From contig NW_026570479.1 in the NCBI RefSeq assembly GCF_019649055.1, positions 24,891 through 88,890 on the forward strand: a stretch of 64,000 nucleotides of DNA, written 5' to 3'. A model generated the notes under the pieces. The model had not been told where the DNA came from. It saw only the letters and a list, made by a program, of their open reading frames with translations, and searched no databases. Of the stretch, positions 54,826-64,000 are shown in pieces. A program made the translations under genes and the position numbers. Within the stretch, counting starts at the first letter, position 1. Every line of letters starts with the position of its first letter. This stretch comes from Paramacrobiotus metropolitanus. Lineage: Eukaryota; Tardigrada; Eutardigrada; Parachela; Macrobiotidae.

Positions 54826-55915
54826 ACATTGTAAACAAAGAAGCGCTTAATTCATACGCAGCGCCTGGCTACGTAGTAGTTGGAACCACTGGAACTTCCG
54901 GGATTACTTTAGCCGGCTGTTCGGGTTGCTGACGCAGTGACGCTGTTCCTCTCTCATCTGTCGGTTGCAGTTTTGTATATTTTTTGTGATTACCGGTAAA
55001 GCTGTGGTATGGTGGCTATCCGAGTCCAGTCGTCGACACACCATGAACAAGAATGTTGCCATGAACAAGTCGGCGTTGCCGATGGTTGGTTAATTGTATA
55101 TTTGGAAACATTGAGAGTGTGAATTTTTATTATAAGCTACAGCTTGCATATACAAGTGAGTATAAATCAGCGAATAAAATATTGTACACATATGACATTG
55201 ATTAATTTTGTGTAAAACTTTTGAGAATGCTGACAACAGTATTGTATAACCGACTGCAGATGAGTGGTGGCACTATGCAGCCCAGAGATACCAATTGCAA
55301 CACGGGCATATTTTGCTCTGACGACCATGAGAAGATATTACGTAACATTAAGTTATGTTAGCAAACAACTAAACCAACAAAAAGGTCACAATGGATTCCC
55401 TAGTGGGTTGGAAAAGTTCACTGGTAACGCTCACAATATAGCATCAGAGTGATAACCCACAATAACGTGTCAGCACGATACAGACTACCGTGGCAATAGT
55501 GGCAGTACTGGGATGCGTGCATCAGCTATTCGAAATTCTGAAGGTAATAAGGGCATCCAACATCTTTGTAAGAAGCAGATTGTGGAACTGTACATTGAAG
55601 TATATAACAATTCCATCGACATACTGAAGGTTTAGCTTTTTACCGACTGTGCTGAAGGCAAGCAGCTCGCATTAGGCCAAGCTTGCTACCGAGACGTTCT
55701 AGAACGCTCAAGAAGTAAGTAGACAGCGAACACAAAGAAATACTGTAGAAACCTGTCGGATTTCTGCTCCGATGCGGGTCATTTCGAAAACTCCTATTCA
55801 TTAGACCCACTGACTCACATAATGTTATCTCAAACATAGTTATCATCATATTCATCAGATGATTCAGATCCGCGTTCTCTACAAAATCTGACCAATATTG
55901 ACATGGTCCTGAAAC
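54826..55915. other. non-coding stretch
   Basis: No gene recognised. It may contain upstream exons of the Tudor-like locus, but none can be supported. Confidence 0.35.
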
Positions 55916-56961
55916 TTGTCAGACATAATTCGCTTTCGTTTACCATCAACGGATGATCTTTCAGGACTGTTTGAACAAGAACAAATTGGTGAGTCGTTCG
56001 GCTGTAATTTGCTCTTTTCTCTCATAATGTTATTTGTTTATGGAACGCCGTTATTTTTCGTCATTTTGGCTTGGAAGCTCGATGTTCCAATTACGGCAAT
56101 ACAGTATTGGTTAAAAGAGACAGCGGCGAATGGTGGCTGGGATACGTTCAAGACATTAATGGAGATCTGTTCTTTATTAACTTCGATAGCAGCACAGCCG
56201 GCGCTTCATGGATCCATACTCGCCATATTTGGCCACACGATTATTTCGAAGGAGGCAGGTCGGTTTATGTGGGTCAGCGCGTGCAAGTGGCGGTGCGCAG
56301 CGAACCCACTGGGCCGCTAATATTTCGGCCAGGCAGAATTGCCTTTAAGCCCCTGCAAAAACACTCTATATGCTGGAATGTAAAGTGGCCGGATGATCCC
56401 TTAGCCGACGATAATTTCACCAACTGCAAATTTGTCCACGAGTCCCAAATTGTCGCTGAGTTGCCGCCAGCGGACGGGGTGTGTTTTTATCGAAATGCAA
56501 CGTTTTGTTACAAGAAATACGTCATACCTTTCGAGCAAGCTTATTTGATAAAAAACCTGGACGAAATGTCGGCATGCCTTCGTAGTGCGCCCCGTCCTTC
56601 GAATACGCTGTTGCGTTGGGCTGATTTCGGAATTAGATATTTTGTACAGTTCGGAGTGGATTTTGCCGCCTTTGTAATTACCGTGGGATGCAACGCAAAA
56701 GGTGGCAAGGATATTATTTGCTCTTCTACTTCTAGTGAAGATACCCTAAAGGTCGCTTGTGAAAGCCTTCTAGCCACTCAACCTCCGGCAAGACCCGAAA
56801 TGGCAACTTCGACCTACAGCTGCCACGGTAACATTACATACTACAGAATTTTGAATATGGCATGTTCCATTAGTTTTTACCTTTTAGAAGATCTGCAGTC
56901 ATTTGATGGCATTTTAAATTTGACTCAGTATCCCACTTTACGGTTGCGGTACAAAAATTGA
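55916..56961 (+). CDS. Tudor-like domain protein segment, lineage-expanded family, copy B
   Basis: Paralogue of the minus-strand locus at 9941-10762. Main ORF 56071-56961 has NTVLVKRDSGEWWLGYVQDI, FFINFDSSTAG, WIHTRHIWPHDYF and GPLIFRPGRIAF. The VYGTPLFF segment just upstream is in another frame because the T run at 56051-56058 is one base shorter than in copy A. An alternative model explains this. An ORF starting MSDIIRFRLPSTDDLSGLF (55916) runs to GAACAAATTG, followed by GTGAGT; splicing to the AG before CTCGATG (about 56081) keeps phase and leaves VYGTPLFF as intron. The C-terminal extension past ARPE diverges from copy A. Function unknown; a Tudor-like fold often binds methylated ligands, which is only an inference here. 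Confidence 0.55.
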
Positions 56962-57228
56962 TACTACTATGATTACTCATATAAATACCACGCAGTTCGC
57001 AGAAAACCGCAAACTAATATGCAGTTTCGAATCTTTTATTGACGCTCAAGAATAATCCAACAAAAACTCCCAAAAAGACTAAGGCTATATGCCAAAGCTA
57101 TATAAAAACATATAAAAACTAAAGCTAAGATTTCTGTATAAAACAGATACGATCGCGAGTATGTGTTGTGGATTGGCCAACTTTTAGATAATGGAAGAAA
57201 GGTACAGGCAAAATGCATGGTATTAACT

Positions 57229-57314
57229 AGGACCGTGCTCTAGGAGCACAAAACGAATGAAGGAATATTTCTTGAAGGAATACCCATTTTTCTGTATTTC
57301 CCGAGGACGGTCCT
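57229..57314. mobile_element. hairpin MITE
   Basis: AGGACCGTGCTC at the left faces ACGGTCCT at the right, with imperfect pairing between. Related to 28617-28702. Confidence 0.6.
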
Positions 57315-57987
57315 GTGTTAACACATACCCACCCATATATGTTTAATACGGGCACACCCACGGCCCACCCACTATCGACGGCATAAGCATAAGTTTAGTG
57401 CCGCATATAACTGGCAGATTTTGCACTTGTACGTACGCACTTGTATTTCGATTATGCTAACACGTACAGGAACTGGAAGCTACAATCAACTGAAAGTCAT
57501 ATAATATTAAAATCTGTCCACTAGTAATCGGCCAGCGATAAATTCTGCTTAGATGCCCGTAATCATCATTGCATCATTATGCCGTGATATGGAAATAGTT
57601 TATCGCCAGCAACTCCAGTGATCTGTCCCTACAAAGATGGCATTTTCCAGGTTTTAGCTTTTGGGCCGTCCCAGTATGCACACGGGTGCGTTTTGCCAAA
57701 TAATTCTTAGAAATAATTTTGTTCGCAATGCTGCACCTCTACGGCTCTACCGGCACGATTCCGATAGGGCGAATTGCAAAACAAAAATCATTCGAGCCTG
57801 TTCTGGCCACGGCCTGTGGAATGGTAGTGCCAATTCCTGTGAAATGTTTTGGACCGCGAGATGTCAGAACTATGAGAAGGCCATGCGTAGTATAGAATAA
57901 GCTACTAGATTTTTACCACGCTAGTGATATCATGTTCAATAGTTCACAAGATTCACTAACCAGGAACGTGCACAGATTACAATACTG

Positions 57988-58075
57988 ATGGCTTCGGAAT
58001 TGCCGACCTTCCTCATCCCATTTTGGTTGCTGTTTTCCTTCATTTACATGCACGTGTCCAAGGAAGGATCCACAG
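57988..58075 (+). CDS. putative signal-peptide exon, paralogue of 8439-8530
   Basis: MASELPTFLIPFWLLFSFIY then a short Lys/Glu segment ending GSTG at a candidate donor (ACAG|GTTGG). It lies 1 kb downstream of Tudor-like copy B, the same arrangement as at the copy A locus. Downstream exons not found. Confidence 0.45.
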
Positions 58076-58249
58076 GTTGGTCAACAACATTTATGCCTTT
58101 CAGGATCTGCTTTCTTGCAAGTACAGCAAAATCTCCTATATACAGTAAGAGGTTAAATGAACTTACCTCCATGGTACGCCGCCGTTTTATATGTATACGT
58201 ATGTACATGTAGTGTACATATGTAGTACTATGTACCGTATAATTGGATA

Positions 58250-58370
58250 AGTTACAATTAACAATGTTAATTGATGTTAATGTCAGCTGGAAGATGTGTA
58301 CTCTGGTTTTTCCCCTTTCGCCGTGTGTAGGCAATTACCTGTGTTGCATGGTGGCGCTCCGAGTCGAGGG
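58250..58370 (+). repeat. solo terminal-repeat-like copy of the DIRS element
   Basis: AAGTTACAATTAAC, ATGTTAATTG and then a pyrimidine-rich stretch with CCTTTCGCC match the leader at 19270-19385. It ends where the 5.2-kb inverted-repeat element starts. Confidence 0.65.
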
Positions 58371-58399
58371 TAGGTACAAAGTGGGCCAAGTTTTAAAAC

Positions 58400-59110
58400 T
58401 TTTAAAACAAAATTAATAATATATAGTTTTGACAGTGATTTTTCAAAACGCGGTTTTAAGGTTTTAGCAGTTTTAAAAATAAATAATATATAGTTTTGAC
58501 AGTGATTTGTCGAAAAGTGGTTTTAAGGTTTTAGCAGTTTTTAAAAATAAAATTAATAATATATAGTTTCGACAGTGATTTTTCAAAACGCGGTTTTAGG
58601 GTTTTAGCAGTTTTTAAAAATAAAACTATTAATAAATATTTTTGATAGTGATTTTTGAAAAAGCGGTTTTAAGGTTTTAGCAGTTTTTAAAAATAAAACT
58701 ATTAATATATAGTTTTGACAGTGATTTGTCGAAAAGTGGTTTTAAGGTTCTAGCAGTTTTTAAAAATAAATAATATATAGTTTTGACAGTGATTTTGAAA
58801 AAGCGGTTTCAAGGTTTTAACAATTTTTTTATAATATATGGTTTTGAGAGTGTTTTTATTGAAATGAGGTTTTAAGGTTTTAACAGTTTTTAATAACAAA
58901 ATTAAGAATATAGAGTTTTGACAGTGATTTTTCAGAAATGGTTTTGAGGTTTTAACAGTTTTAATAAAAAATTAATGATATTCGCTTTTGACAGATATCT
59001 TTTAGACATTGGTTTAAAGGTTTAAACAGTTTCTAATAATAAATGCATAACATGACTGGGTATTTCGAGAAGAGATTTTGAGGTTCTAACAATTTTTAAT
59101 AATGAGACTA
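58400..59110. repeat. left subterminal tandem array of the 5.2-kb element
   Basis: Units of roughly 90 bp: TTTTGACAGTGATTTTTC, GCGGTTTTAAGGTTTTAGCAG, TTTTTAAAAATAAA. They decay with distance from the tip. Confidence 0.9.
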
Positions 59111-60401
59111 TTAATATATATACTTGTTGTTTTTGACATTAATGCGGAAAATCAGTCCGGCTCACAAGTCAGCACACAGCTCCCGGCTTTCGTTGTCGGC
59201 AGATTTGTGCAATATTTGAAGGTTCGTTTCTAACCATAAGGTAAAATATTCTATAGAAGTATTCTCGTAGCGTGTGTGTATTGGTTGTTTGATTTTGCTC
59301 CGATACCTTTTCAAAAAGTTGTTGGAGTGCATTTCATCAAAAGTATGGCTTCGCATCTGCTTTCCGCAGTTTTAGTTTTATTTTACAAAACTAGCAGACC
59401 CCGCGCAAATTGCGCGGAATAAGTCCGCGAAGGATTACTACCTTTTCATCACTAAACTCAAAACTAGAAAATAACGATTACAAATGTAATTTTAATGAGC
59501 GAAACTTAGTACAATTTATTTTATTTCCACTGGTGAATGTTTTAATGGCTTAAAGTCTCGTAGATTCGTTGGCTCAGATTAGGGAATAACGTAAGCGTAG
59601 AAATTTCAAAGTTGCCGTTTCCATGTGTACCTCGTAGTTCTAGCTACAGACAGTAAATAAATATTAAATAAATAAATTCAAGATCCACGTCTGCCGCTCC
59701 TGATTTCCGGCAGCATTTTCCTGATCGGCGCAGGCGTCCCGTTACAGTACTGTTATATGTACCACAATCACTGCCGAGAGCTGGCATTGTCCAACTTCCC
59801 GTGTTTTATTTTGTTTTGTTAGGGAATCATATATAAAAAAATATTCAAAAATATAATCAAAATTGGCGTGCTTCTCACGTCAAATTTTGGATGTCGGATC
59901 AAAGCGTTGGAATTTATAACAAAATTAAGTCGCTTAATTTCTGCAAAGGTTACTGGTACAAATTCTAAATGGAATTTTAAATTTCATAGATGATTTTCAT
60001 AAAAAGCTTTAAAAGCAACAACAATTTTCATGACAATTGTAGTAACATAATAATTAGGTCAACCCTTTCCTTTTAAATTTTTTGAAAAGCAGAAGGGACA
60101 AATCGCTTAAACACTCGCGCTCGGGAGCAAAATTTCCCGCCATCCCTGTGAATTTTCCGTGTTTTAATGAGTCGGTACATCACGCGCCCGGCTCACTGTT
60201 ACCACAGACTGTATTTTCCGCCATTTTGAACTCCAAATCTGTTCTTGACTCCGTAATAACAATCTGATTCCAGATTCCAGTTTTTGACCTACGACCACCG
60301 CTACTGCCCACGCTTAATAATAAAAAAAAAACCAAAATGTAGAAAATATCCAAGATGACTGACCGACAATTCCTACTGACCACTGACCAATTACATACAC
60401 T

Positions 60402-60472
60402 GGACGACTAAAAGAAGTTGATGAGGTGCGACCGCACACTGGCCGGTCGATTTCAACTTCTTTTCCTCGTCC
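60402..60472. mobile_element. hairpin MITE nested in the 5.2-kb element
   Basis: GGACGACTAAAAGAAGTTGA pairs with TCAACTTCTTTTCCTCGTCC, one mismatch apart from a one-base offset. Confidence 0.7.
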
Positions 60473-60735
60473 ATTGTAACTATTACAGTGTTTTGCAAAT
60501 CGCAATACCGTTCCTTCCCGGCCTCCCTTACCCTTTGTACGCTCTTTCGCCATGGCTTTGAAGCTCTGAAGGAGCAAATAAATTAAACAAATTTATAGTA
60601 TCCCAACCCCGACCGCTCCCCCCCCACAAAATAGCGTCCCCTTCCGAAGGCCTTGCACAAATTTTGAACTTGTAATTGGACACTAATCGGTATCCTAATT
60701 GGTAAAATACGGTACCGTAACTCTGCGAGTGATTA

Positions 60736-61452
60736 GATTCTTATCGCAACGCAAAATGGACCTACGATAGACGGTACGATATACGGTAGGCTCTTCTACG
60801 TCATCACGGCGTACCCTTACCGGACCGTTTAACGGTAGGATTGACGGTAGAAGGCTGAGATATCGTAATGCCTACCGTTGACATCTGCGATATAGCAACC
60901 TCCCGTAGTGGCAGTGGCATGAAGCACAACGTGTGCAGCTGCCAAATCATGCAACTTTAAAATTGTTCTGGTAGATTTTAATTCTTCTTGATTCATCAGA
61001 AAAGGATATTAGAAGAAAGATAAAATTCTAAGGAATTTTTGATACCAAGCGAGGCAGTTATCTGAAAAACAGAGACGATTCTGCATCTGTTTAGCATGCA
61101 AAAACGGAGCCGTTGGATTACTCTGCGAGCTGCCATTTAAACTCAGGCGCCTGTGTTAAAATTCAAATGCTCGTAGAAAAGTTCATGGGCTGTTAAATCC
61201 GGATGTTTTGGTATCAAAAATAGTTTAGAATTTAGTTTTCATCAAGATTTCAGCTGAACGATTGTTACCATCTGCCAAAGCCTTAAAACTTATTTGAACC
61301 ACAGCATGTTTCACGTCAGAGGCAGGAATGGACCGTATCGTTTACCGTCTGCGCGCTGCGATCACTCTAGCTTATCAACGGTATAGCACGATACGGTGTC
61401 CCACCGTATCGTACACCGGACCGTATATCGCGTCTGTGGGGCGATAAGAATC
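60736..61452. mobile_element. 717-bp TA-flanked inverted-repeat element, nested
   Basis: GATTCTTATCGC at 60736 and GCGATAAGAATC ending 61452, each bordered by TA. Subterminal CGGTA/TACCG motifs (for example GACGGTACGATATACGGTA) are rich at both ends. No ORF of note. Confidence 0.75.
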
Positions 61453-62152
61453 TATTATTAAAAGCTGCCAGAACCAAAACCACTTTGGGAGGCGACTACT
61501 TTATCTTGAGAATTTTGAGCCGTTCGTAATGGACCGCTGTGGAGTCTTTCGTAATAGCCTTTTTTAAACTTCATTTGCTTTTTGAAAATTACTTTTTAGA
61601 AAATTTACTGATTCAGGGCTATCACCACAGAGCCATAACTGTAATGGCTGTTGTGAATTGTGGTGTGCTAACGAACCTGATAGCGAAATAAGTATTTAAG
61701 CAAATGCATTGTTCGCATTAGCATAGCCTCGCACTCGAGGTGGCAGTTACAGCTTTAACAGGGTTTTGACGTTCCCGTAGGTTTTGTATGTTAGGTTTTT
61801 GAGTTTTTTCTCAAAACTGTTTTTGGTTTTCACAAAGTGACTTTTTTGGGCTCATCTACAGGCTGTACTTTGCGTTATCAGAATGATATACAGAGACCTA
61901 AGTTTCGCCTGCTGTGTCGCTGAGAAAAGGGAGACAGACACGAAGTTTGTGCACCTTCTTATTCTTTTATTATTTTACAAAATGAGCAATAAAGAAAAGT
62001 TTTTTATGAATAATGTTTTCCATATGCATTCCCGTTTTTTATCAAACATTCTAAATATGCTGAACTCTGAATGCATGCCAGTTAATCAACGGTCCGAGTT
62101 AGAACTACTCGTACAACATGTCTCAAAAGAAAAGGTTTTACAATGACATACT

Positions 62153-62260
62153 GTGTTGTCGAGTCAACTTGGCACCTTTTTTACAGTGAGTCCTATCCGC
62201 TTAACGTATAAGTAGGTATAACTCGCTGTATCAAAAGGTGTCAAGTTGACTCGACAACAC
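62153..62260. mobile_element. hairpin MITE nested in the 5.2-kb element
   Basis: GTGTTGTCGAGTCAACTTG (62153) and CAAGTTGACTCGACAACAC (ending 62260) are exact inverted repeats; inner arms match imperfectly. Confidence 0.8.
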
Positions 62261-63069
62261 TATCCTATCTAAAGGCTAAAACAAGCAAGTACTCGTACAT
62301 CTATTCACTAATGTCATCAAGTATACGAGCTTGCAGTTTGCTCACTGGACAGTGTTGATATCTCATGGTCAGTTAGTGATTTTGTGGAAAGAAACAACAA
62401 CAGCCCAATTTCGAGCAGTTGCTCATGAAATTTAAAATCAACTGCTGTTGCAGTTAACTGTATTTTATTTCTCAAAAAATTGATTTACCGGTGCCAACGA
62501 GCCGGTTCCGGCAAAGCTAGCTCCGGTACAGCATTCATACTATATATTGAAACCCAGAAAATACTAGCAATTTCTGCGATCTGAAACGATAAGTGATAAT
62601 CGTAAGCACTTTAAGGAAGTAACTACTAAAATATGGTTGTAATTATTTGTGTTTGCTCACATAGTGAATTTCAATGGCCGACTTAATTTAAATTAAATTA
62701 TATTGTTCGAATATTAGTAGAAGAAAATTTTGTTTAAATACAACTGCCTAGTCCGTAAGAAATTAAAATTTAAGTATTCTAGAAAAACTCTAGTTGTGGT
62801 TATATTTTCATGATGCAGCAGGCTGCAACTAACTGTAAGTTTAACTGGTGAGCGTAGCTACTAGCTAGTAGTTGCCATTTCAATACCAGGTTTGAATTAT
62901 TTAAGGATTCGAGGGAATGATTTGCAATCGATATAAAAAATCTGCTATCGATTTCACGCGAATCAGATGTGCGGAGTAAGCTTTTCGCTTCTTCGCCAGA
63001 CACGGCCACTAGAATGTAAGGACTTCTTTACAATATTAGTAAATATGCTAGAACGGTAAAACCTATACG

Positions 63070-63560
63070 TAGCTAAAATCACTTTCAAGGCTATATTAAT
63101 AATTCTATTAAAACCTAAAAAAAACCGCTTTTAAAAATCACTGTCAAAACTATATATTATTTTTTTTTTTTTAAAACTGCTAAAACCTTAAAACCGCTTT
63201 TTTGAAAATCACTTTCAAAACTATATATTAATAGTTTTATTTTAAATACTGCTAAAACCTTAAAACCGCTTTTGAAAAAATCACTGTCAAAACTATATTA
63301 TTTATTTTATTTTAGAAACTGCTAAAACCTTAAAACCACTTTTCGAAAAATCACGGTCAAAACTATATTATTAATTTTATTTTTAAAGTTTTAAAAGTTT
63401 TAAAAGTTTTAAAAGTTTTAAAGTTTAAGGTTTTTTACAGGTTTTAGGTTTTACAGTTTTAGGTTTACAGGTTTTACAGGTTTTAAAGGTTTTAAAGGTT
63501 TTAAAGGTTTTAAAGGTTTTAAAGGTTTTAAAGGTTTTAAAGGTTTTAAAGTTTTAAGAC
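63070..63560. repeat. right subterminal tandem array of the 5.2-kb element
   Basis: Reverse-oriented copies of the 58.4-59.1 kb units (CTGCTAAAACCTTAAAACCG, AATCACTGTCAAAACTATAT), followed by about nine copies of a short AAAGGTTTT unit at 63470-63550. Confidence 0.9.
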
Positions 63561-63579
63561 TTGGCCCACTTTGTACCTA

Positions 63580-64000
63580 CAGTGTCAACTGGGACCGGGC
63601 CACAACGGAAAATTAGGAATTTCTCATGACTTAGCTGGGCCAAAACTGACTACGCGTTGACCAGTTAATAAAACCGCGCAAAAGTTTTGGACTGTAATAA
63701 GATGGTACGAAATACGAATACAAGTATACAAGTATCGGTTGCACTAGCTGTTGTTGGGATAATCGAGGTGTTGAATAATAATTGGAAGCATTGAAATCTT
63801 TTTAAATTTGAATTTTTTTATCGAATTGATAATTTTATTTTTCTGAATTAATTGCGCACCTTTCGTGTATATAAATGGGCTTCTTTAATGATACAATATG
63901 CATAGCTCGTAAATGAACCGCATATTAGCACTGGTGACCTTTCGGCGTTTCGCTATGTCTTGAGAATACAAGGCATTCCTCAAATGAGTGCAGCGAAATG
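63580..64000. other. non-coding end of window
   Basis: No gene recognised. Confidence 0.4.

Larger units (their letters stand above)
58373..63577. mobile_element. 5.2-kb element with long inverted ends made of tandem subrepeats
   Basis: Left and right tips match as inverted repeats (GGTACAAAGTGGGCCAAGT, then TTAAAACTTT) and both are flanked by TA (58371-58372, 63578-63579). The left end (58400-59110) is seven to eight tandem units of about 90 bp containing ATATATAGTTTTGACAGTGA. The right end (63070-63400) has the same units in reverse orientation, then short AAAGGTTTT repeats. The interior has no transposase and holds several nested small elements. A TA target suggests Tc1/mariner-type mobilisation in trans, as an inference. 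Confidence 0.75.

Noticed and set aside
57661-57900. An ORF with RACSGHGLWNGSANSCE, reminiscent of the hormone-receptor domain of class B or adhesion GPCRs.
   Set aside because: Only one short phrase fits; the other conserved cysteines and the following GAIN or membrane segments are absent.

Overview
This is eukaryotic nuclear DNA from an invertebrate. It is AT-rich and dense in mobile elements, with intron-bearing housekeeping genes. GT-AG introns, metazoan manganese superoxide dismutase and 5-oxoprolinase genes, a DIRS/Ngaro-type retrotransposon and a tRNA-derived SINE-like repeat all point to an animal. Members of a Tudor-like plus F-box-like family that I recall as expanded in tardigrades (Hypsibius/Ramazzottius type) suggest a tardigrade. 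That last point rests on memory and no search was run.

Layout. 1-11 kb: two damaged members of the Tudor/F-box-like family, a 5'-truncated RLE-type non-LTR retrotransposon, and many small inverted-repeat elements (a TTAA-flanked foldback family, a 534-bp hAT-like MITE with a perfect 8-bp duplication, and a SINE-like repeat). 11.6-14.8 kb: a full-length copy of the same non-LTR retrotransposon with a 957-codon ORF. 14.9-16.3 kb: an element with inverted arms around a minisatellite. 18.1-18.8 kb: a large foldback element. 19.3-23.4 kb: a DIRS/Ngaro-like retrotransposon with gag, RT, RNase H and tyrosine recombinase. 23.4-33.3 kb: mostly non-genic, with a LINE fragment and a GC-rich pseudogene fragment.

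33.3-50.7 kb is the conserved core: an omega-class glutathione S-transferase (minus), a complete 5-exon mitochondrial Mn-superoxide dismutase (minus), a divergent 12-exon 5-oxoprolinase (plus), and a small gene for a secreted peptide (plus). The first three belong to glutathione and oxidative-stress metabolism: the oxoprolinase returns glutamate to glutathione synthesis, the transferase uses glutathione, and the dismutase removes mitochondrial superoxide.

50.8-64 kb: a GC-rich 16-bp minisatellite, an orphan duplicate of the last sod2 exon, a second Tudor-like family locus on the opposite strand, and a 5.2-kb element with long inverted ends made of tandem subrepeats. Several conserved genes carry single-base length changes in short homopolymers, which may be uncorrected long-read errors or true pseudogenisation.
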